From contig NZ_CP015109.1 of NCBI RefSeq assembly GCF_002082015.1, forward strand, positions 3,129,001-3,193,000: a DNA stretch of 64,000 nt, written 5' to 3'. The notes under the pieces are model-generated. The model was given only the letters and a program-made list of their open reading frames with translations. It made no database searches and was not told the origin of the DNA. The position numbers and the translations under genes were made by a program. Below, one piece after another: positions 37,548 through 46,976 of this stretch; positions within the stretch are counted from its first letter, which is position 1, and each line of letters opens with the position of its first letter. Source of the DNA: Sporosarcina ureae. GTDB taxonomy: Bacteria > Bacillota > Bacilli > Bacillales_A > Planococcaceae.

Positions 37548-38804
37548 ATGAAAGCAGAAATAATTGCGGTAGGATCCGAGCTTCTATTAGGGCAAATTAC
37601 CAATACTAACGCAAGGTTCATATCAGCTAGATTGGCTGAAGTGGGAATTGATGTGTATTGTCATACGGTCGTAGGAGATAATCCTAAACGTTTGTCACAA
37701 ACAATCCAATTAGCTCAGCAGCGTGCGGATATTCTCATCTTTAGTGGGGGTCTCGGACCAACAAAAGATGACCTGACAAAACAAACTATTGCACTTGAAT
37801 TGGACTGTGAGCTTGTATCTGATGAAGATGCAATGAAGACGATCGAAGATTATTTTACTCACGCCGGCAAAGTGATGACAGAAAATAATAAACAGCAAGC
37901 TCTTGTGTTAAAAGGATCTACAGTATTGCCAAATCGAAATGGCATGGCACCTGGTATGGCGATAGGTAAAAATAATAAACAGTACATTTTATTGCCGGGT
38001 CCGCCTCATGAAATGGAGCCCATGTTCGAACATGAAGCGATTCCATATTTACTTGGTGTATACGGGAAACAAGATGTAATTTCTTCTAAAGTATTGAAGT
38101 TGCAAGGGATCGGTGAGTCGGAATTGGAAGTTCGTATCCAGTCCGTTCTAGAGAAGCAAACGAACCCTACAATTGCACCATTGGCCTCACCCGGCATGGT
38201 CAATTTACGCATTACTGCAAAAGCGAAAACAGAAGAAGAAGCACAGAAATTGATATTACCTGTAGAACAAGAAATTCGCTCTATTGTTGGGGAGTTTATC
38301 TATGGTGTAGATGAAGATACGCTTGCTTCCAAAACGACTGAACTTTTGCTACAAAATGATTGGACTATTTCTGTGGCAGAAAGTCTAACTACCGGAATGT
38401 TTATGGCGGAACTTGGTTCAGAAGCAGGAATCGGCAATGCGCTAAAAGGTGGCGTAGTAGTGTATAATAAAGAGATGAAAATCGAGCAATTAGATATATT
38501 GCCTTCCTTGCTTGATTTCCATGGGATTGTCAGTGCAGAATGTGCTGAAGCTATGGCTGAAAGTGTGAAAGAACGATTTACCACGACATTTGGAGTGAGT
38601 CTGACAGGTGCAGCGGGTCCTGAACCGCATGATGGACAGCCACCTGGTACAGTTTGGATCGGCATTGCAGCAGAAGGTATGAAGACAGCATCTTATAAGT
38701 TACAGCTATCAAGTTCTCGTGATTCAAATCGTAAACGTTCCGTTCAATTTGCTTTACATTATCTCATTCAAAAAATGAAAGAGAAAAAAGAACTGAAGTA
38801 TTGA
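37548..38804 (+). CDS. cinA: CinA competence/damage-inducible protein
   Basis: A 418-residue two-domain protein. The N-terminal molybdopterin-binding-like (COG1058) domain begins MKAEIIAVGSELLLGQ and has FSGGLGPTKDDLT. The C-terminal domain resembles PncC nicotinamide-nucleotide amidase (VAESLTTGMFMAEL; family usually AESxTGG), with GGVVVYNKEMK and TGAAGPEPHDGQPPGTVW. It acts in pyridine-nucleotide repair in homologues. Typical place directly before recA. Confidence 0.95.
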   Translation: MKAEIIAVGSELLLGQITNTNARFISARLAEVGIDVYCHTVVGDNPKRLSQTIQLAQQRADILIFSGGLGPTKDDLTKQTIALELDCELVSDEDAMKTIEDYFTHAGKVMTENNKQQALVLKGSTVLPNRNGMAPGMAIGKNNKQYILLPGPPHEMEPMFEHEAIPYLLGVYGKQDVISSKVLKLQGIGESELEVRIQSVLEKQTNPTIAPLASPGMVNLRITAKAKTEEEAQKLILPVEQEIRSIVGEFIYGVDEDTLASKTTELLLQNDWTISVAESLTTGMFMAELGSEAGIGNALKGGVVVYNKEMKIEQLDILPSLLDFHGIVSAECAEAMAESVKERFTTTFGVSLTGAAGPEPHDGQPPGTVWIGIAAEGMKTASYKLQLSSSRDSNRKRSVQFALHYLIQKMKEKKELKY

Positions 38805-38885
38805 ATTTTGCCTTTGAATTAGCTATCAAAAATCAATTTATCCCCGCTTTTTGTGCTTGTTTTTTAATTTCTACACTCAGTTTAT

Positions 38886-38899
38886 CGAATACCCGTTCG
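38886..38899. promoter_or_regulatory. LexA box of recA
   Basis: CGAATACCCGTTCG matches the Gram-positive SOS box CGAAC-N4-GTTCG with one mismatch and lies just upstream of the -35. Confidence 0.85.
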
Positions 38900-38907
38900 T
38901 TTAATTC

Positions 38908-38936
38908 TTGTGTATTACGTTGAAAAAAGGTATACT
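38908..38936 (+). promoter_or_regulatory. recA promoter
   Basis: TTGTGT (38908-38913), 17-base spacer, TATACT (38931-38936). Confidence 0.8.
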
Positions 38937-38970
38937 AAGAGTAGAAAAAGAGTTTGAGGAGGAATTATAA

Positions 38971-40032
38971 TTGAGCAATCGTAAAGCGGCACTAGATATG
39001 GCATTAAAACAAATAGAGAAACAATTTGGTAAAGGTTCTGTCATGAAAATGGGTGAAAAGACAGATCTTCAAATTGATACATCATCATCGGGTTCATTGG
39101 CTTTGGATGCCGCATTAGGAATAGGCGGATATCCACGTGGACGAGTAATTGAAATATATGGACCAGAAAGCTCTGGTAAAACGACTGTTTCGTTGCACGC
39201 AATTGCAGAAGTGCAGGCAAGCGGTGGTACTGCAGCTTTTATTGATGCGGAACACGCATTAGACCCTGTTTATGCAAAAAAATTAGGTGTTAATATCGAT
39301 GACTTACTATTATCACAGCCGGATACGGGTGAGCAAGCATTAGAAATCGCAGAAGCACTTGTTCGTTCTGGTGCGGTAGATATTGTCGTAGTGGACTCGG
39401 TAGCAGCACTTGTTCCAAAAGCAGAAATTGAAGGCGAAATGGGAGACGCACATGTTGGTTTGCAAGCTCGTTTGATGTCTCAAGCGTTGCGTAAACTTTC
39501 AGGTGCAATTAATAAATCAAATACTATTGCTGTATTCATTAACCAAATTCGTGAAAAAGTAGGCGTCATGTTTGGTAATCCAGAGGTAACGCCTGGTGGA
39601 CGTGCATTGAAGTTCTATGCTTCTGTTCGTCTTGAAGTACGAAGAGGCGAAGCGATTAAGCAAGCTAATGATATTATGGGTAACAAAACAAGAATCCGTG
39701 TTGTGAAAAATAAGGTAGCCCCTCCATTCCGTACAGCGGAAGTAGATATCATGTATGGTGAAGGAATTTCAAAAGAGGGCGAAATTCTCGATCTAGGCTC
39801 GGAGTTAGAAGTCGTCCAAAAGAGTGGTGCTTGGTATTCTTATGAAGGCGAGCGTTTAGGACAAGGCCGTGAAAACGCAAAGCAATTCTTGAAAGAAAAC
39901 TTGAAAATGCGTGATGAAATTGCATCTAAGATCCGTGAATCATACGGTTTAAATGCTACAAACTACGTAATCGCAGCACATGATGAAGAAGATGAACTTG
40001 ATGACTTACTAACACTTTCAGAAGAGAAGTAA
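38971..40032 (+). CDS. recA: Recombinase RecA
   Basis: DNA strand-exchange protein and co-protease for LexA; 353 residues from TTG 38971, seven bases after GAGGAGGA. Walker [10 protein letters not shown] (about 66-74), the [20 protein letters not shown] loop L1 region, [12 protein letters not shown], and [15 protein letters not shown] are all present. The acidic C-terminal tail ([16 protein letters not shown]) is typical. Preceded by a LexA box. Confidence 0.99.
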   Translation: MSNRKAALDMALKQIEKQFGKGSVMKMGEKTDLQIDTSSSGSLALDAALGIGGYPRGRVIEIYGPESSGKTTVSLHAIAEVQASGGTAAFIDAEHALDPVYAKKLGVNIDDLLLSQPDTGEQALEIAEALVRSGAVDIVVVDSVAALVPKAEIEGEMGDAHVGLQARLMSQALRKLSGAINKSNTIAVFINQIREKVGVMFGNPEVTPGGRALKFYASVRLEVRRGEAIKQANDIMGNKTRIRVVKNKVAPPFRTAEVDIMYGEGISKEGEILDLGSELEVVQKSGAWYSYEGERLGQGRENAKQFLKENLKMRDEIASKIRESYGLNATNYVIAAHDEEDELDDLLTLSEEK

Positions 40033-40043
40033 GCTATTCATGT

Positions 40044-40077
40044 AAAACCGCCAATTCAAAAATTGGCGGTTTTTTTA
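40044..40077 (+). terminator. Terminator of recA
   Basis: AAACCGCCAATT pairs with AATTGGCGGTTT around CAAA, followed by T residues. Confidence 0.92.
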
Positions 40078-40232
40078 ACAAGTTAAAAATAACCAACCTG
40101 CATAAGTATGGCATTCTTTGTCTTGTCATGGAACTAGAATTGCAATTGAATAAATAGATAAAGTGTAAAGTGAGGATACTCGAGTAAACCAAACAAAAAG
40201 CTTCAGTAGAATCATTTTTCCTCTATCATTCC

Positions 40233-40261
40233 TTGACACAATAAAAATACAACTATACAAT
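40233..40261 (+). promoter_or_regulatory. Sigma-A promoter of rny
   Basis: Perfect -35 TTGACA (40233-40238), 17-base spacer, TACAAT (40256-40261). Confidence 0.88.
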
Positions 40262-40389
40262 TAAAGTGGCGTATTATATACGTCCTATATTTAACAAACC
40301 AATCAATTGTTTTTGGCGGTATATTGATTTTAACTTAATTCAGCAATATGAAAAATTAAGTAAAAAGTAGTGACATCAATAGAAATTTA

Positions 40390-40484
40390 GTCCCGAAACA
40401 ACAGGTTTTCTACTACCCGTTGGATTAAGTTAAGCCTTCGGCGTTTTCACAGATCGTCGGGACATTATCGGGAAGCTCCGATAA
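40390..40484 (+). ncRNA. Structured 5' leader element upstream of rny
   Basis: P1: GTCCCGA (40390-40396) with TCGGGAC (40457-40463). Inside it, P2: CAACAGG (40399-40405) with CCCGTTG (40416-40422, one A-C mismatch), and P3: GCC-TTC-GGC (40434-40442). Next hairpin P4: TTATCGG (40465-40471) with CCGATAA (40478-40484). TCGGGA recurs at 40468-40473, so the 5' P1 arm could pair there instead and disrupt P4. I do not recognise a known riboswitch class. Confidence 0.45.
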
Positions 40485-40570
40485 CAAGTAAAGTGAATAT
40501 ATTCGCCGTGGCAAAATTGATTATACGAGCCGACTGAAAAGAAAAGAATAAGCAGAAGGAGGTGACCTCA

Positions 40571-42130
40571 ATGGGTATTGAAATACTCATCTCCGTTTTG
40601 CTAAGTCTCATCGTCGGTGCAGTTGTTAGCTTTTTTATATTGAAAAATGTGAATGATTCAAAAGTAACTGGTGCCAAGCATACTGCCAACCAACTCGTCG
40701 AAGAGGCGAAGCGTGAAGCGGAGTCAGTGAAGAAAGAGGCACTGTTAGAAGCGAAAGATGAAACTCACGAACTGCGGATTGAAGCAGAAACAGAAGTCCG
40801 TGAGAGAAGGACGGAATTACAGAAACAAGAAAACCGTCTCTTACAGCGTGAAGAAAACCTTGATCGCAAGGATGATGCGCTCAATAAAAGAGAAGCAGGT
40901 CTAGAGCGCAAAGAAGATGCGCTATTAGAAAGACAACAGCATATTGAAGAGATGGAACGCAAAGCGGAACAACTCGTTACTACACAAAAGACTGAACTGG
41001 AAAGAATTTCTTCGTTAACAAGAGATGAAGCAAAGCGCATTATCTTGGAAGATGTAGAAGAAGAGCTAGCTACTGATATTGCTGTCATGACAAAAGAATC
41101 CGAGCAAAGAGCTAAAGAGGAATCCGAACGTAAAGCCCGTGAAATCCTATCATTGGCATTGCAACGGTTTGCGGCAGATCATGTGGCAGAAACAACAGTC
41201 TCTGTCGTTAATTTACCAAATGATGAGATGAAAGGTCGCATCATTGGTCGAGAAGGGCGAAATATTCGCACACTCGAGACGCTTACAGGAATTGATCTGA
41301 TTATTGACGATACGCCGGAAGCTGTCATTCTTTCTGGTTTTGATCCAGTTCGAAGAGAAACAGCAAGATTGGCTCTGGAGAAGTTAGTTCAGGATGGACG
41401 AATCCACCCTGCACGTATCGAAGAAATGGTCGACAAATCCAGAAGAGAAGTGGACGAGTTAATTCGAGAAAAGGGAGAACAAACTACATTCGATGTAGGT
41501 GTTCACAACTTGCATCCGGATATGATCAAAATTCTTGGTCGCTTGCACTTCCGCACGAGTTACGGACAGAACGTCTTGAAACACTCAATCGAAGTAGCCT
41601 ATTTAACTGGCTTACTGGCAGCAGAGCTTGGAGAAGACGTTACACTTGCTAGACGTGCCGGTTTACTTCATGATATTGGTAAAGCGATAGACCACGAGGT
41701 AGAAGGTAGTCACGTACAAATTGGTAAAGAATTAGCAGTGAAATATAAAGAACATCCAGTTGTCATTAACAGTATTGCTTCCCATCACGGTGATGAAGAA
41801 GCAACTTCAGTTATAGCAGTACTTGTAGCAGCGGCAGATGCATTATCTGCAGCGAGACCAGGTGCTCGTAGTGAAACACTGGAAAACTATATAAAACGTC
41901 TGCAAAAACTTGAAGAAATTTCGGAATCATACGAAGGTGTTGAGAAGTCATTTGCCATTCAGGCAGGACGGGAAGTGCGAATTATTGTTCGCCCTGAACA
42001 GATCGATGATATTACCGCACATCGCTTAGCACGTGATATACGAAAGCAAATTGAGGAAGAATTAAACTATCCAGGGCATATCAAAGTGACGGTCATACGG
42101 GAGACCCGCGCAGTCGAGTATGCAAAATAA
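40571..42130 (+). CDS. rny: Ribonuclease Y
   Basis: Membrane-anchored endoribonuclease that initiates decay of many mRNAs; 519 residues from ATG 40571 ([16 protein letters not shown]), five bases after AGGAGGTGA. An N-terminal transmembrane helix (about 4-24) is followed by a long Glu/Lys/Arg-rich coiled coil (about 30-200), a KH domain ([15 protein letters not shown]), and an HD domain with [12 protein letters not shown] and [10 protein letters not shown]. ymdB follows, as in B. subtilis. Confidence 0.98.
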   Translation: MGIEILISVLLSLIVGAVVSFFILKNVNDSKVTGAKHTANQLVEEAKREAESVKKEALLEAKDETHELRIEAETEVRERRTELQKQENRLLQREENLDRKDDALNKREAGLERKEDALLERQQHIEEMERKAEQLVTTQKTELERISSLTRDEAKRIILEDVEEELATDIAVMTKESEQRAKEESERKAREILSLALQRFAADHVAETTVSVVNLPNDEMKGRIIGREGRNIRTLETLTGIDLIIDDTPEAVILSGFDPVRRETARLALEKLVQDGRIHPARIEEMVDKSRREVDELIREKGEQTTFDVGVHNLHPDMIKILGRLHFRTSYGQNVLKHSIEVAYLTGLLAAELGEDVTLARRAGLLHDIGKAIDHEVEGSHVQIGKELAVKYKEHPVVINSIASHHGDEEATSVIAVLVAAADALSAARPGARSETLENYIKRLQKLEEISESYEGVEKSFAIQAGREVRIIVRPEQIDDITAHRLARDIRKQIEEELNYPGHIKVTVIRETRAVEYAK

Positions 42131-42140
42131 TACCTAACAC

Positions 42141-42179
42141 AAAACAGCTTCCGGTTCGTTTGGAAGCTGTTTTCATTTT
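42141..42179 (+). terminator. Terminator of rny
   Basis: AAAACAGCTTCC (42141-42152) pairs with GGAAGCTGTTTT (42162-42173), then CATTTT. ymdB begins 18 bases later, so some read-through is likely. Confidence 0.85.
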
Positions 42180-42197
42180 GGAAAGAGGTTATTGTAA

Positions 42198-42995
42198 ATG
42201 AAAGTACTATTTATTGGAGATATCGTAGGATCAATGGGAAGAGAAATGGTGATGGATTATTTATCGCGTTTGAAACGCAAATATCAAGCAGATGTGATCA
42301 TCGCAAATGGTGAAAATGCAGCTTCAGGCAGAGGAATTACAAAATCCATCTATCATGATTTATTGCATGCGGGAGTAGATGTTATCACGATGGGTAACCA
42401 TACTTGGGATCAACGTGAGATTTATGATTTTATAGATGAAGTGGATTACTTGATTCGTCCTGCTAACTTCTCAGAACAAGCACCAGGTAAAGGCATGACA
42501 TCGATAACAAAAAATGGCGTTACTCTTTCTGTGATTAATTTACACGGCCGCACATTTTTGCCTCCACATGATGATCCGTTTGCAAAAGCAGATGAATTGG
42601 TGGAAGAAGCCTTGCAAACATCGCCGTTAGTCTTTGTTGATTTCCATGCAGAAGCAACAAGTGAAAAGATTGCAATGGGCTGGCATTTAGACGGGAAAGT
42701 ATCCGCTGTCGTAGGAACACATACACATGTACAAACTGCTGACGATCGAATTTTACCAGGCGGGACTGCCTATTTAACAGATGCAGGAATGACAGGCCCG
42801 TATGATGAGATTTTAGGAATGAAAAAAGAAGATGTATTATATCGTTTCTATACTAACTTGCCAACACGCTTTGAGGTACCGAAAAGTGGAAGACCTCAGC
42901 TAAACGGTATGTTTGTAGAATTGGATGACAAAACAGGCAAGGCACTTAAAATTGAGCGGATTCGAATCAACGAAGATCATCCGTTCAAAAACTAA
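42198..42995 (+). CDS. ymdB: YmdB-family metallophosphoesterase
   Basis: A 265-residue calcineurin-like phosphodiesterase (TIGR00282 family). Metal-binding motifs are GDIVGSMGRE (D8), NGENAASGRG, GNHTWDQ, DFHAEATSEK and GTHTHVQTAD. In B. subtilis it hydrolyses 2',3'-cyclic nucleotides and affects the choice between motility and biofilm. It sits between rny and spoVS. Confidence 0.96.
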   Translation: MKVLFIGDIVGSMGREMVMDYLSRLKRKYQADVIIANGENAASGRGITKSIYHDLLHAGVDVITMGNHTWDQREIYDFIDEVDYLIRPANFSEQAPGKGMTSITKNGVTLSVINLHGRTFLPPHDDPFAKADELVEEALQTSPLVFVDFHAEATSEKIAMGWHLDGKVSAVVGTHTHVQTADDRILPGGTAYLTDAGMTGPYDEILGMKKEDVLYRFYTNLPTRFEVPKSGRPQLNGMFVELDDKTGKALKIERIRINEDHPFKN

Positions 42996-43087
42996 ATATC
43001 TAGGTGTCTAAATCCTCCTTGCTTATCATAGGATGTTGTATGGAATATACGCTTTCCATAGACATTGCAAAATAAGGAGGAAATATC

Positions 43088-43357
43088 GTGAGTCCCTTAA
43101 AAGTATCATCTCGCTCAAATCCGAACTCAGTAGCAGGAGCATTGGTTGCAGTTATTCGTGAACAAGGCTATGCCGAGATCCAGGCAGTCGGTGCTGGAGC
43201 ATTAAATCAAGCAGTGAAGGCAATTGCTATCGCAAGAGGATTCGTAGCACCAAGCGGAGGCGACTTAATTTGTGCGCCTGCCTTCACCGATATTGAAATC
43301 AATGGGGAAGCTAGAACGGCACTCAAACTTTTCATTGAAAAAAAAGAGCGCAAGTAG
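43088..43357 (+). CDS. spoVS: Stage V sporulation protein S
   Basis: A small Alba-like protein needed for spore coat assembly and late sporulation; 89 residues from GTG 43088 with AAGGAGGA upstream. The sequence is almost invariant in the family: LKVSSRSNPNSVAGAL, EIQAVGAGALNQAVKA, ARGFVAPSG. The upstream gap holds a 7-bp inverted repeat TATGGAA/TTCCATA (43039-43060). Confidence 0.97.
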   Translation: MSPLKVSSRSNPNSVAGALVAVIREQGYAEIQAVGAGALNQAVKAIAIARGFVAPSGGDLICAPAFTDIEINGEARTALKLFIEKKERK

Positions 43358-43363
43358 AATACA

Positions 43364-43398
43364 AAAGACCACGAGCACTTCATTCGTGGTCTTTTTTT
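43364..43398 (+). terminator. Terminator of spoVS
   Basis: AAAGACCACGA pairs with TCGTGGTCTTT, followed by T residues. Confidence 0.92.
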
Positions 43399-43509
43399 CA
43401 TGACAAACCAGCGACATTTTCCCGCATTGCTGTCATATCAGACAAAACTTCAGTATAATAACATCATGTATGCTTATTTCCCGATAAGTAATAGAAAGGG
43501 GCTTCTACA

Positions 43510-45057
43510 ATGAATGAAGAACAGCGCTTGCAAGCTGGACTCGCTACAAAAAATAATTCAAAACCAGACATTAAAGAGAAAGACTATAGCAAATACTTCG
43601 AGTCTGTGTATAGCGGGCCTTCTCTAAAAGACGCAAAAAAACGCGGGAAAGAAGAAGTGGAATATCACGATAACTTTCAAATAGATCAACGCTTTAGAGG
43701 AATGGGACAAGGTCGAAAGTTCTTTATTCGAACATTTGGCTGTCAAATGAACGAACACGATACGGAAGTGATCGCAGGGATTCTAATGGCATTAGGATAT
43801 GATGCAACTGACAATGTAAAAGAAGCAGACGTTATATTACTCAATACATGCGCAATCCGTGAAAATGCTGAAAATAAAGTGTTTGGTGAATTAGGTCATT
43901 ATAAACCACTCAAATTGACAAACCCTGATTTGTTAATCGGCGTTTGTGGTTGCATGTCGCAAGAGGAATCCGTTGTAAATAAAATTTTAAAAACGTATGA
44001 TCAAGTAGATATGATTTTTGGAACACATAATATCCATCGTTTGCCGAACATTTTACATGAAGCCTATATGTCAAAAGAGATGGTCATAGAAGTGTGGTCA
44101 AAAGAAGGCGACGTGATTGAAGATTTACCGAAGGTTCGTAACGGCAAGGTGAAAGCATGGGTTAATATTATGTATGGATGCGATAAGTTCTGTACGTACT
44201 GTATCGTGCCGTATACACGTGGAAAAGAACGCAGCAGACGACCGGATGACATCATTCAGGAAGTCCGTCAGCTGGCTGCAGAGGGATATAAAGAGATTAC
44301 CTTGCTTGGTCAGAACGTCAATGCGTACGGCAAAGACTTTGATGATATCAATTACCGGCTGGGTGACCTGATGGATGCCCTGCGTTTGATTGATATACCC
44401 CGGATTCGTTTCACAACGAGTCATCCGCGTGACTTCGATGATCACTTAATTGAAGTGCTCGCAAAAGGTGGCAATCTTGTCGATCATATTCATTTGCCCG
44501 TTCAGTCAGGTTCATCCGATATGCTGAAAATTATGGCCCGTAAATACACACGCGAAAGTTACTTGGAGTTAGTAAATAAAATTAAAACTGCGATTCCTAC
44601 TGCATCATTGACAACAGATATAATTGTTGGATTCCCCAATGAAACAGACGAACAGTTTGAAGAAACGATGTCTCTTTATCGTGAAGTCGGTTTCGATATG
44701 GCGTTCACATATATCTATTCACCGCGTGAAGGAACACCGGCTGCGAAGATGCAGGATAATGTAACAATGGAAGTGAAAAAGGAGCGTTTACAGCGTCTAA
44801 ACAAGCTGGTAAACGAACTGTCTGCAGAAGCGATGAAGCCATATGAAGGACAGATTGTAAAAGTGCTGGTTGAAGGGGAAAGTAAGAAGAACCCTGATGT
44901 ACTCGCCGGTTATACAGAAAAAAGCAAGCTGGTAAACTTTGTAGGGCCGCGTTCTGTAATCGGTAAGATAGTGGAAGTTCAAATTAAAGAAGCAAAATCA
45001 TGGTCACTAAACGGTGAATTCATCGGAGTGGTCAAAGAGGAAAAGGTGATGTCATAA
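43510..45057 (+). CDS. miaB: tRNA-2-methylthio-N6-dimethylallyladenosine synthase MiaB
   Basis: Radical-SAM methylthiotransferase that converts i6A37 to ms2i6A37; it acts after MiaA, encoded at 53951. It is 515 residues. The N-terminal MTTase domain has cluster cysteines in [21 protein letters not shown] and GVCGCMSQ. The radical SAM domain has [15 protein letters not shown] (CxxxCxxC), and a TRAM domain ends the protein. A TATAAT box lies at 43454-43459 with a weak -35. Confidence 0.97.
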   Translation: MNEEQRLQAGLATKNNSKPDIKEKDYSKYFESVYSGPSLKDAKKRGKEEVEYHDNFQIDQRFRGMGQGRKFFIRTFGCQMNEHDTEVIAGILMALGYDATDNVKEADVILLNTCAIRENAENKVFGELGHYKPLKLTNPDLLIGVCGCMSQEESVVNKILKTYDQVDMIFGTHNIHRLPNILHEAYMSKEMVIEVWSKEGDVIEDLPKVRNGKVKAWVNIMYGCDKFCTYCIVPYTRGKERSRRPDDIIQEVRQLAAEGYKEITLLGQNVNAYGKDFDDINYRLGDLMDALRLIDIPRIRFTTSHPRDFDDHLIEVLAKGGNLVDHIHLPVQSGSSDMLKIMARKYTRESYLELVNKIKTAIPTASLTTDIIVGFPNETDEQFEETMSLYREVGFDMAFTYIYSPREGTPAAKMQDNVTMEVKKERLQRLNKLVNELSAEAMKPYEGQIVKVLVEGESKKNPDVLAGYTEKSKLVNFVGPRSVIGKIVEVQIKEAKSWSLNGEFIGVVKEEKVMS

Positions 45058-45491
45058 TGGAAAAGAAGTTTACGAAAGACGAAATTATAGAAAAAGCACG
45101 TGATTTGGCACATATGTTGGCAAATACAGAGGAAGTTGAATTTTATAAGCGTGCAGAAGCCCAAATCAATGAAAATCAAAAAGTACGTGAAAAAATTGCT
45201 AGTATGAAATCACTTCAAACACAGGCAGTGAACTTCCAAAACTACGAAAAAGAACGTGCATTAAAAGCGATCGAAAAGAAAATCGAACAAGTTCAAGGTG
45301 AAATTGATGCGATTCCATTGGTACAAGAATTCAAACAGTCTCAAGACGAAGTGAATGACTTGCTGCAACTGGTTTCCAATACAATCGCAAACAGTGTAAC
45401 AGATGAAATTATTGAATCAACAGGCGGCGATTTATTGCGCGGCGAAACAGGCTCATATGTAAAGAATACACAGAAAAAATCATTGTCTTAA
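45057..45491 (+). CDS. ricA: RicA (YmcA), Ric complex subunit
   Basis: A 144-residue helical com_ylbF family protein, subunit of the RicA-RicF-RicT complex that in B. subtilis promotes RNase Y-dependent mRNA processing, competence, biofilm and sporulation. Signatures are EVEFYKRAEAQINEN and QEFKQSQDEVNDLLQLVSNTI. No cysteine occurs in the predicted protein. The start overlaps the miaB stop by one base. Confidence 0.93.
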   Translation: MEKKFTKDEIIEKARDLAHMLANTEEVEFYKRAEAQINENQKVREKIASMKSLQTQAVNFQNYEKERALKAIEKKIEQVQGEIDAIPLVQEFKQSQDEVNDLLQLVSNTIANSVTDEIIESTGGDLLRGETGSYVKNTQKKSLS

Positions 45492-45495
45492 ATAT

Positions 45496-45535
45496 AAAAT
45501 CGGCTAAGGAGAAAATTCCTTGCCGATTTTTTCAA
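45496..45535 (+). terminator. Terminator of miaB-ricA
   Basis: AAAATCGGCTAAGGA (45496-45510) pairs with TCCTTGCCGATTTT (45517-45530) with one bulge; T residues follow. Confidence 0.88.
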
Positions 45536-45589
45536 TTTTTGGGCTGCTGTTGCATAGGATGGATAGAAGCCAAAGAAGGAGGAAGAAAA

Positions 45590-46165
45590 CTGAAAAACTT
45601 ACGACAAATTGTGACGAAAGCTGTTATCGCCAAAGGGAAGCATCGATCAGAAACTACTGAGCTGCTGAAGCCACCTAATCGTCCTTCCAGCATATTAGGG
45701 TGTTGGGTGATTAATCACACGCATCAAGCCAAGAAAGTCGGTTCGCATGTGGAAGTAACAGGTAGTTTTGATGTGAATGTTTGGTACTCACATCATGATC
45801 ATTCCAAAACATCTGTCTTTACTGAGTCGGTACCTTATAAGGATAAGATCGCATTGCATTATCGCGATGAGCCGACATCGGCTAAAGAAGAAACGATTGT
45901 CACAGTATTACAGCATCCTAACTGTACAGAGGCTAGTATTTCTGAATGTGGCCAAAACTTTTCAATTTCTATTGAAAGAGAATTATTAGTCGAGATGATC
46001 GGTGAGACAAAAGTTTCTGTAACCATTCATCCTCATCCACATGATGAAGAGTGGCCAATACTAGAATCAGAGTCTTCATCTGTTGTGATGGAAGATAAAA
46101 CGAATAAAGAAGTTCCGAATCAAGAGAGGCCTCACCAACCACCACGTAAAGATTCACCATTTTAA
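45590..46165 (+). CDS. cotE: Outer spore coat morphogenetic protein CotE, apparent CTG start
   Basis: Directs assembly of the outer spore coat. From CTG 45590 it is 191 residues, (M)KNLRQIVTKAVIAKGKH, which aligns without gaps to the Bacillus N-terminus MSEYREIITKAVVAKGR. A perfect AAGGAGG (45576-45582) lies seven bases before the CTG. There is no ATG, GTG or TTG at a usable distance; the only upstream in-frame start, TTG 45539, sits in the ricA terminator tail. SSILGCWVINH, DVNVWYS and LQHPNCTE are family motifs. The tail is Glu/Pro-rich. CATAGGAT at 45553-45560 resembles a mother-cell sigma -10. Confidence 0.88.
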   Translation: MKNLRQIVTKAVIAKGKHRSETTELLKPPNRPSSILGCWVINHTHQAKKVGSHVEVTGSFDVNVWYSHHDHSKTSVFTESVPYKDKIALHYRDEPTSAKEETIVTVLQHPNCTEASISECGQNFSISIERELLVEMIGETKVSVTIHPHPHDEEWPILESESSSVVMEDKTNKEVPNQERPHQPPRKDSPF

Positions 46166-46192
46166 AAGCCGGAGATTCACCGGCTTTTTTTC
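46164..46192 (+). terminator. Terminator of cotE
   Basis: AAAAGCCGG pairs with CCGGCTTTT around AGATTCA, followed by T residues; it overlaps the cotE stop codon. Confidence 0.92.
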
Positions 46193-46272
46193 TTTTGTAA
46201 TCAGTAGAAGAAATGATGTGGGTCAAGTTAATTTTATAATAATAGATGTAGTCTATAGATAGGAGGGATCCT

Positions 46273-46773
46273 ATGGTAAAGTTAAAATGGCTTATACTTC
46301 TATTTGCCTTGACACTGCTGACGTCATGTGGAAAAGGAAATACAATACAAACTCTCACAGCCCCTTCACCGCAACAGGAACTGAAATCACATGAGCGGGG
46401 TTTGACATTCTTGATCTCTGAACATCAATACGAGGAAGGCATGCCGTTATTCCATACGATATTGAAGAATGATAGCCAAACCAGTTATGAATATGGTGAA
46501 TACTATCAAATAGAAGTATTCAAAAATGACGAATGGTATACGTTAACGCATTCTGATTCCGTGTTCTATGAAAATCCACGTTTTACTAATCTGGGTTATT
46601 TGCTCGCGCCAGGCAAGGATATTCAACAATCATTTTCTGTAGAGACTCTTGGAGTGACACTCGTACCCGGTCAGTATCGACTAGTGAAAATATTTTTGAA
46701 ACCTGTAGCTCCCCATTATACAGTAATACTCGCCGTTCCATTTACAGTGACTTCTAAGCACGAAATAGCATAA
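46273..46773 (+). CDS. Small lipoprotein with Ig-like domain
   Basis: A 166-residue predicted lipoprotein. The signal peptide ends LLTSC with lipid-modified C19. The mature part (about 40-160) is beta-rich; EGMPLFHTILKNDSQTSYEYGE, and PGKDIQQSFSV with LVPGQYRLVKIF resemble bacterial Ig-like (Big_14-type) domains. I do not recognise a characterised homologue. It lies between cotE and mutS, which are adjacent in B. subtilis. AGGAGGGA precedes the ATG, and a TATAAT at 46235-46240 could be its -10. Confidence 0.82.
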   Translation: MVKLKWLILLFALTLLTSCGKGNTIQTLTAPSPQQELKSHERGLTFLISEHQYEEGMPLFHTILKNDSQTSYEYGEYYQIEVFKNDEWYTLTHSDSVFYENPRFTNLGYLLAPGKDIQQSFSVETLGVTLVPGQYRLVKIFLKPVAPHYTVILAVPFTVTSKHEIA

Positions 46774-46912
46774 TAGTAGAATACTGATATAGAAAATAAT
46801 AAACTATCTTGGCTTATCAAAAGCGGGGATGGTTTTTATTTGTTTTCTACAGAATGATTCATTTATCTAGCTATGTCTATCTTCCTTTTTAAGCTACATC
46901 GACCCCTTTTGA

Positions 46913-46942
46913 TTCGTTAAGTCTAAAGGTGTTTGGTATAAT
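46913..46942 (+). promoter_or_regulatory. Promoter of mutS
   Basis: Weak -35 TTCGTT (46913-46918), 18-base spacer, and extended -10 TGGTATAAT ending at 46942. Confidence 0.6.
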
Positions 46943-46976
46943 GTATAGAAAATGAGCGAGAAAAAGAGGGTTTACC

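Larger units (their letters stand above)
40078..40570 (+). promoter_or_regulatory. 493-base gap between the recA terminator and rny
   Basis: No open reading frame of note. It holds an A+T-rich stretch, a near-consensus promoter (40233-40261), and a transcribed leader of about 300 bases whose G+C-richer middle (40390-40484) folds into a three-stem element followed by a hairpin. Direct TCGGGA copies allow alternative pairings. Confidence 0.7.

Noticed and set aside
43421-43459. Promoter of miaB
   Set aside because: A TATAAT is present at 43454-43459 but the -35 (TGTCAT) is poor; not listed as a separate feature.
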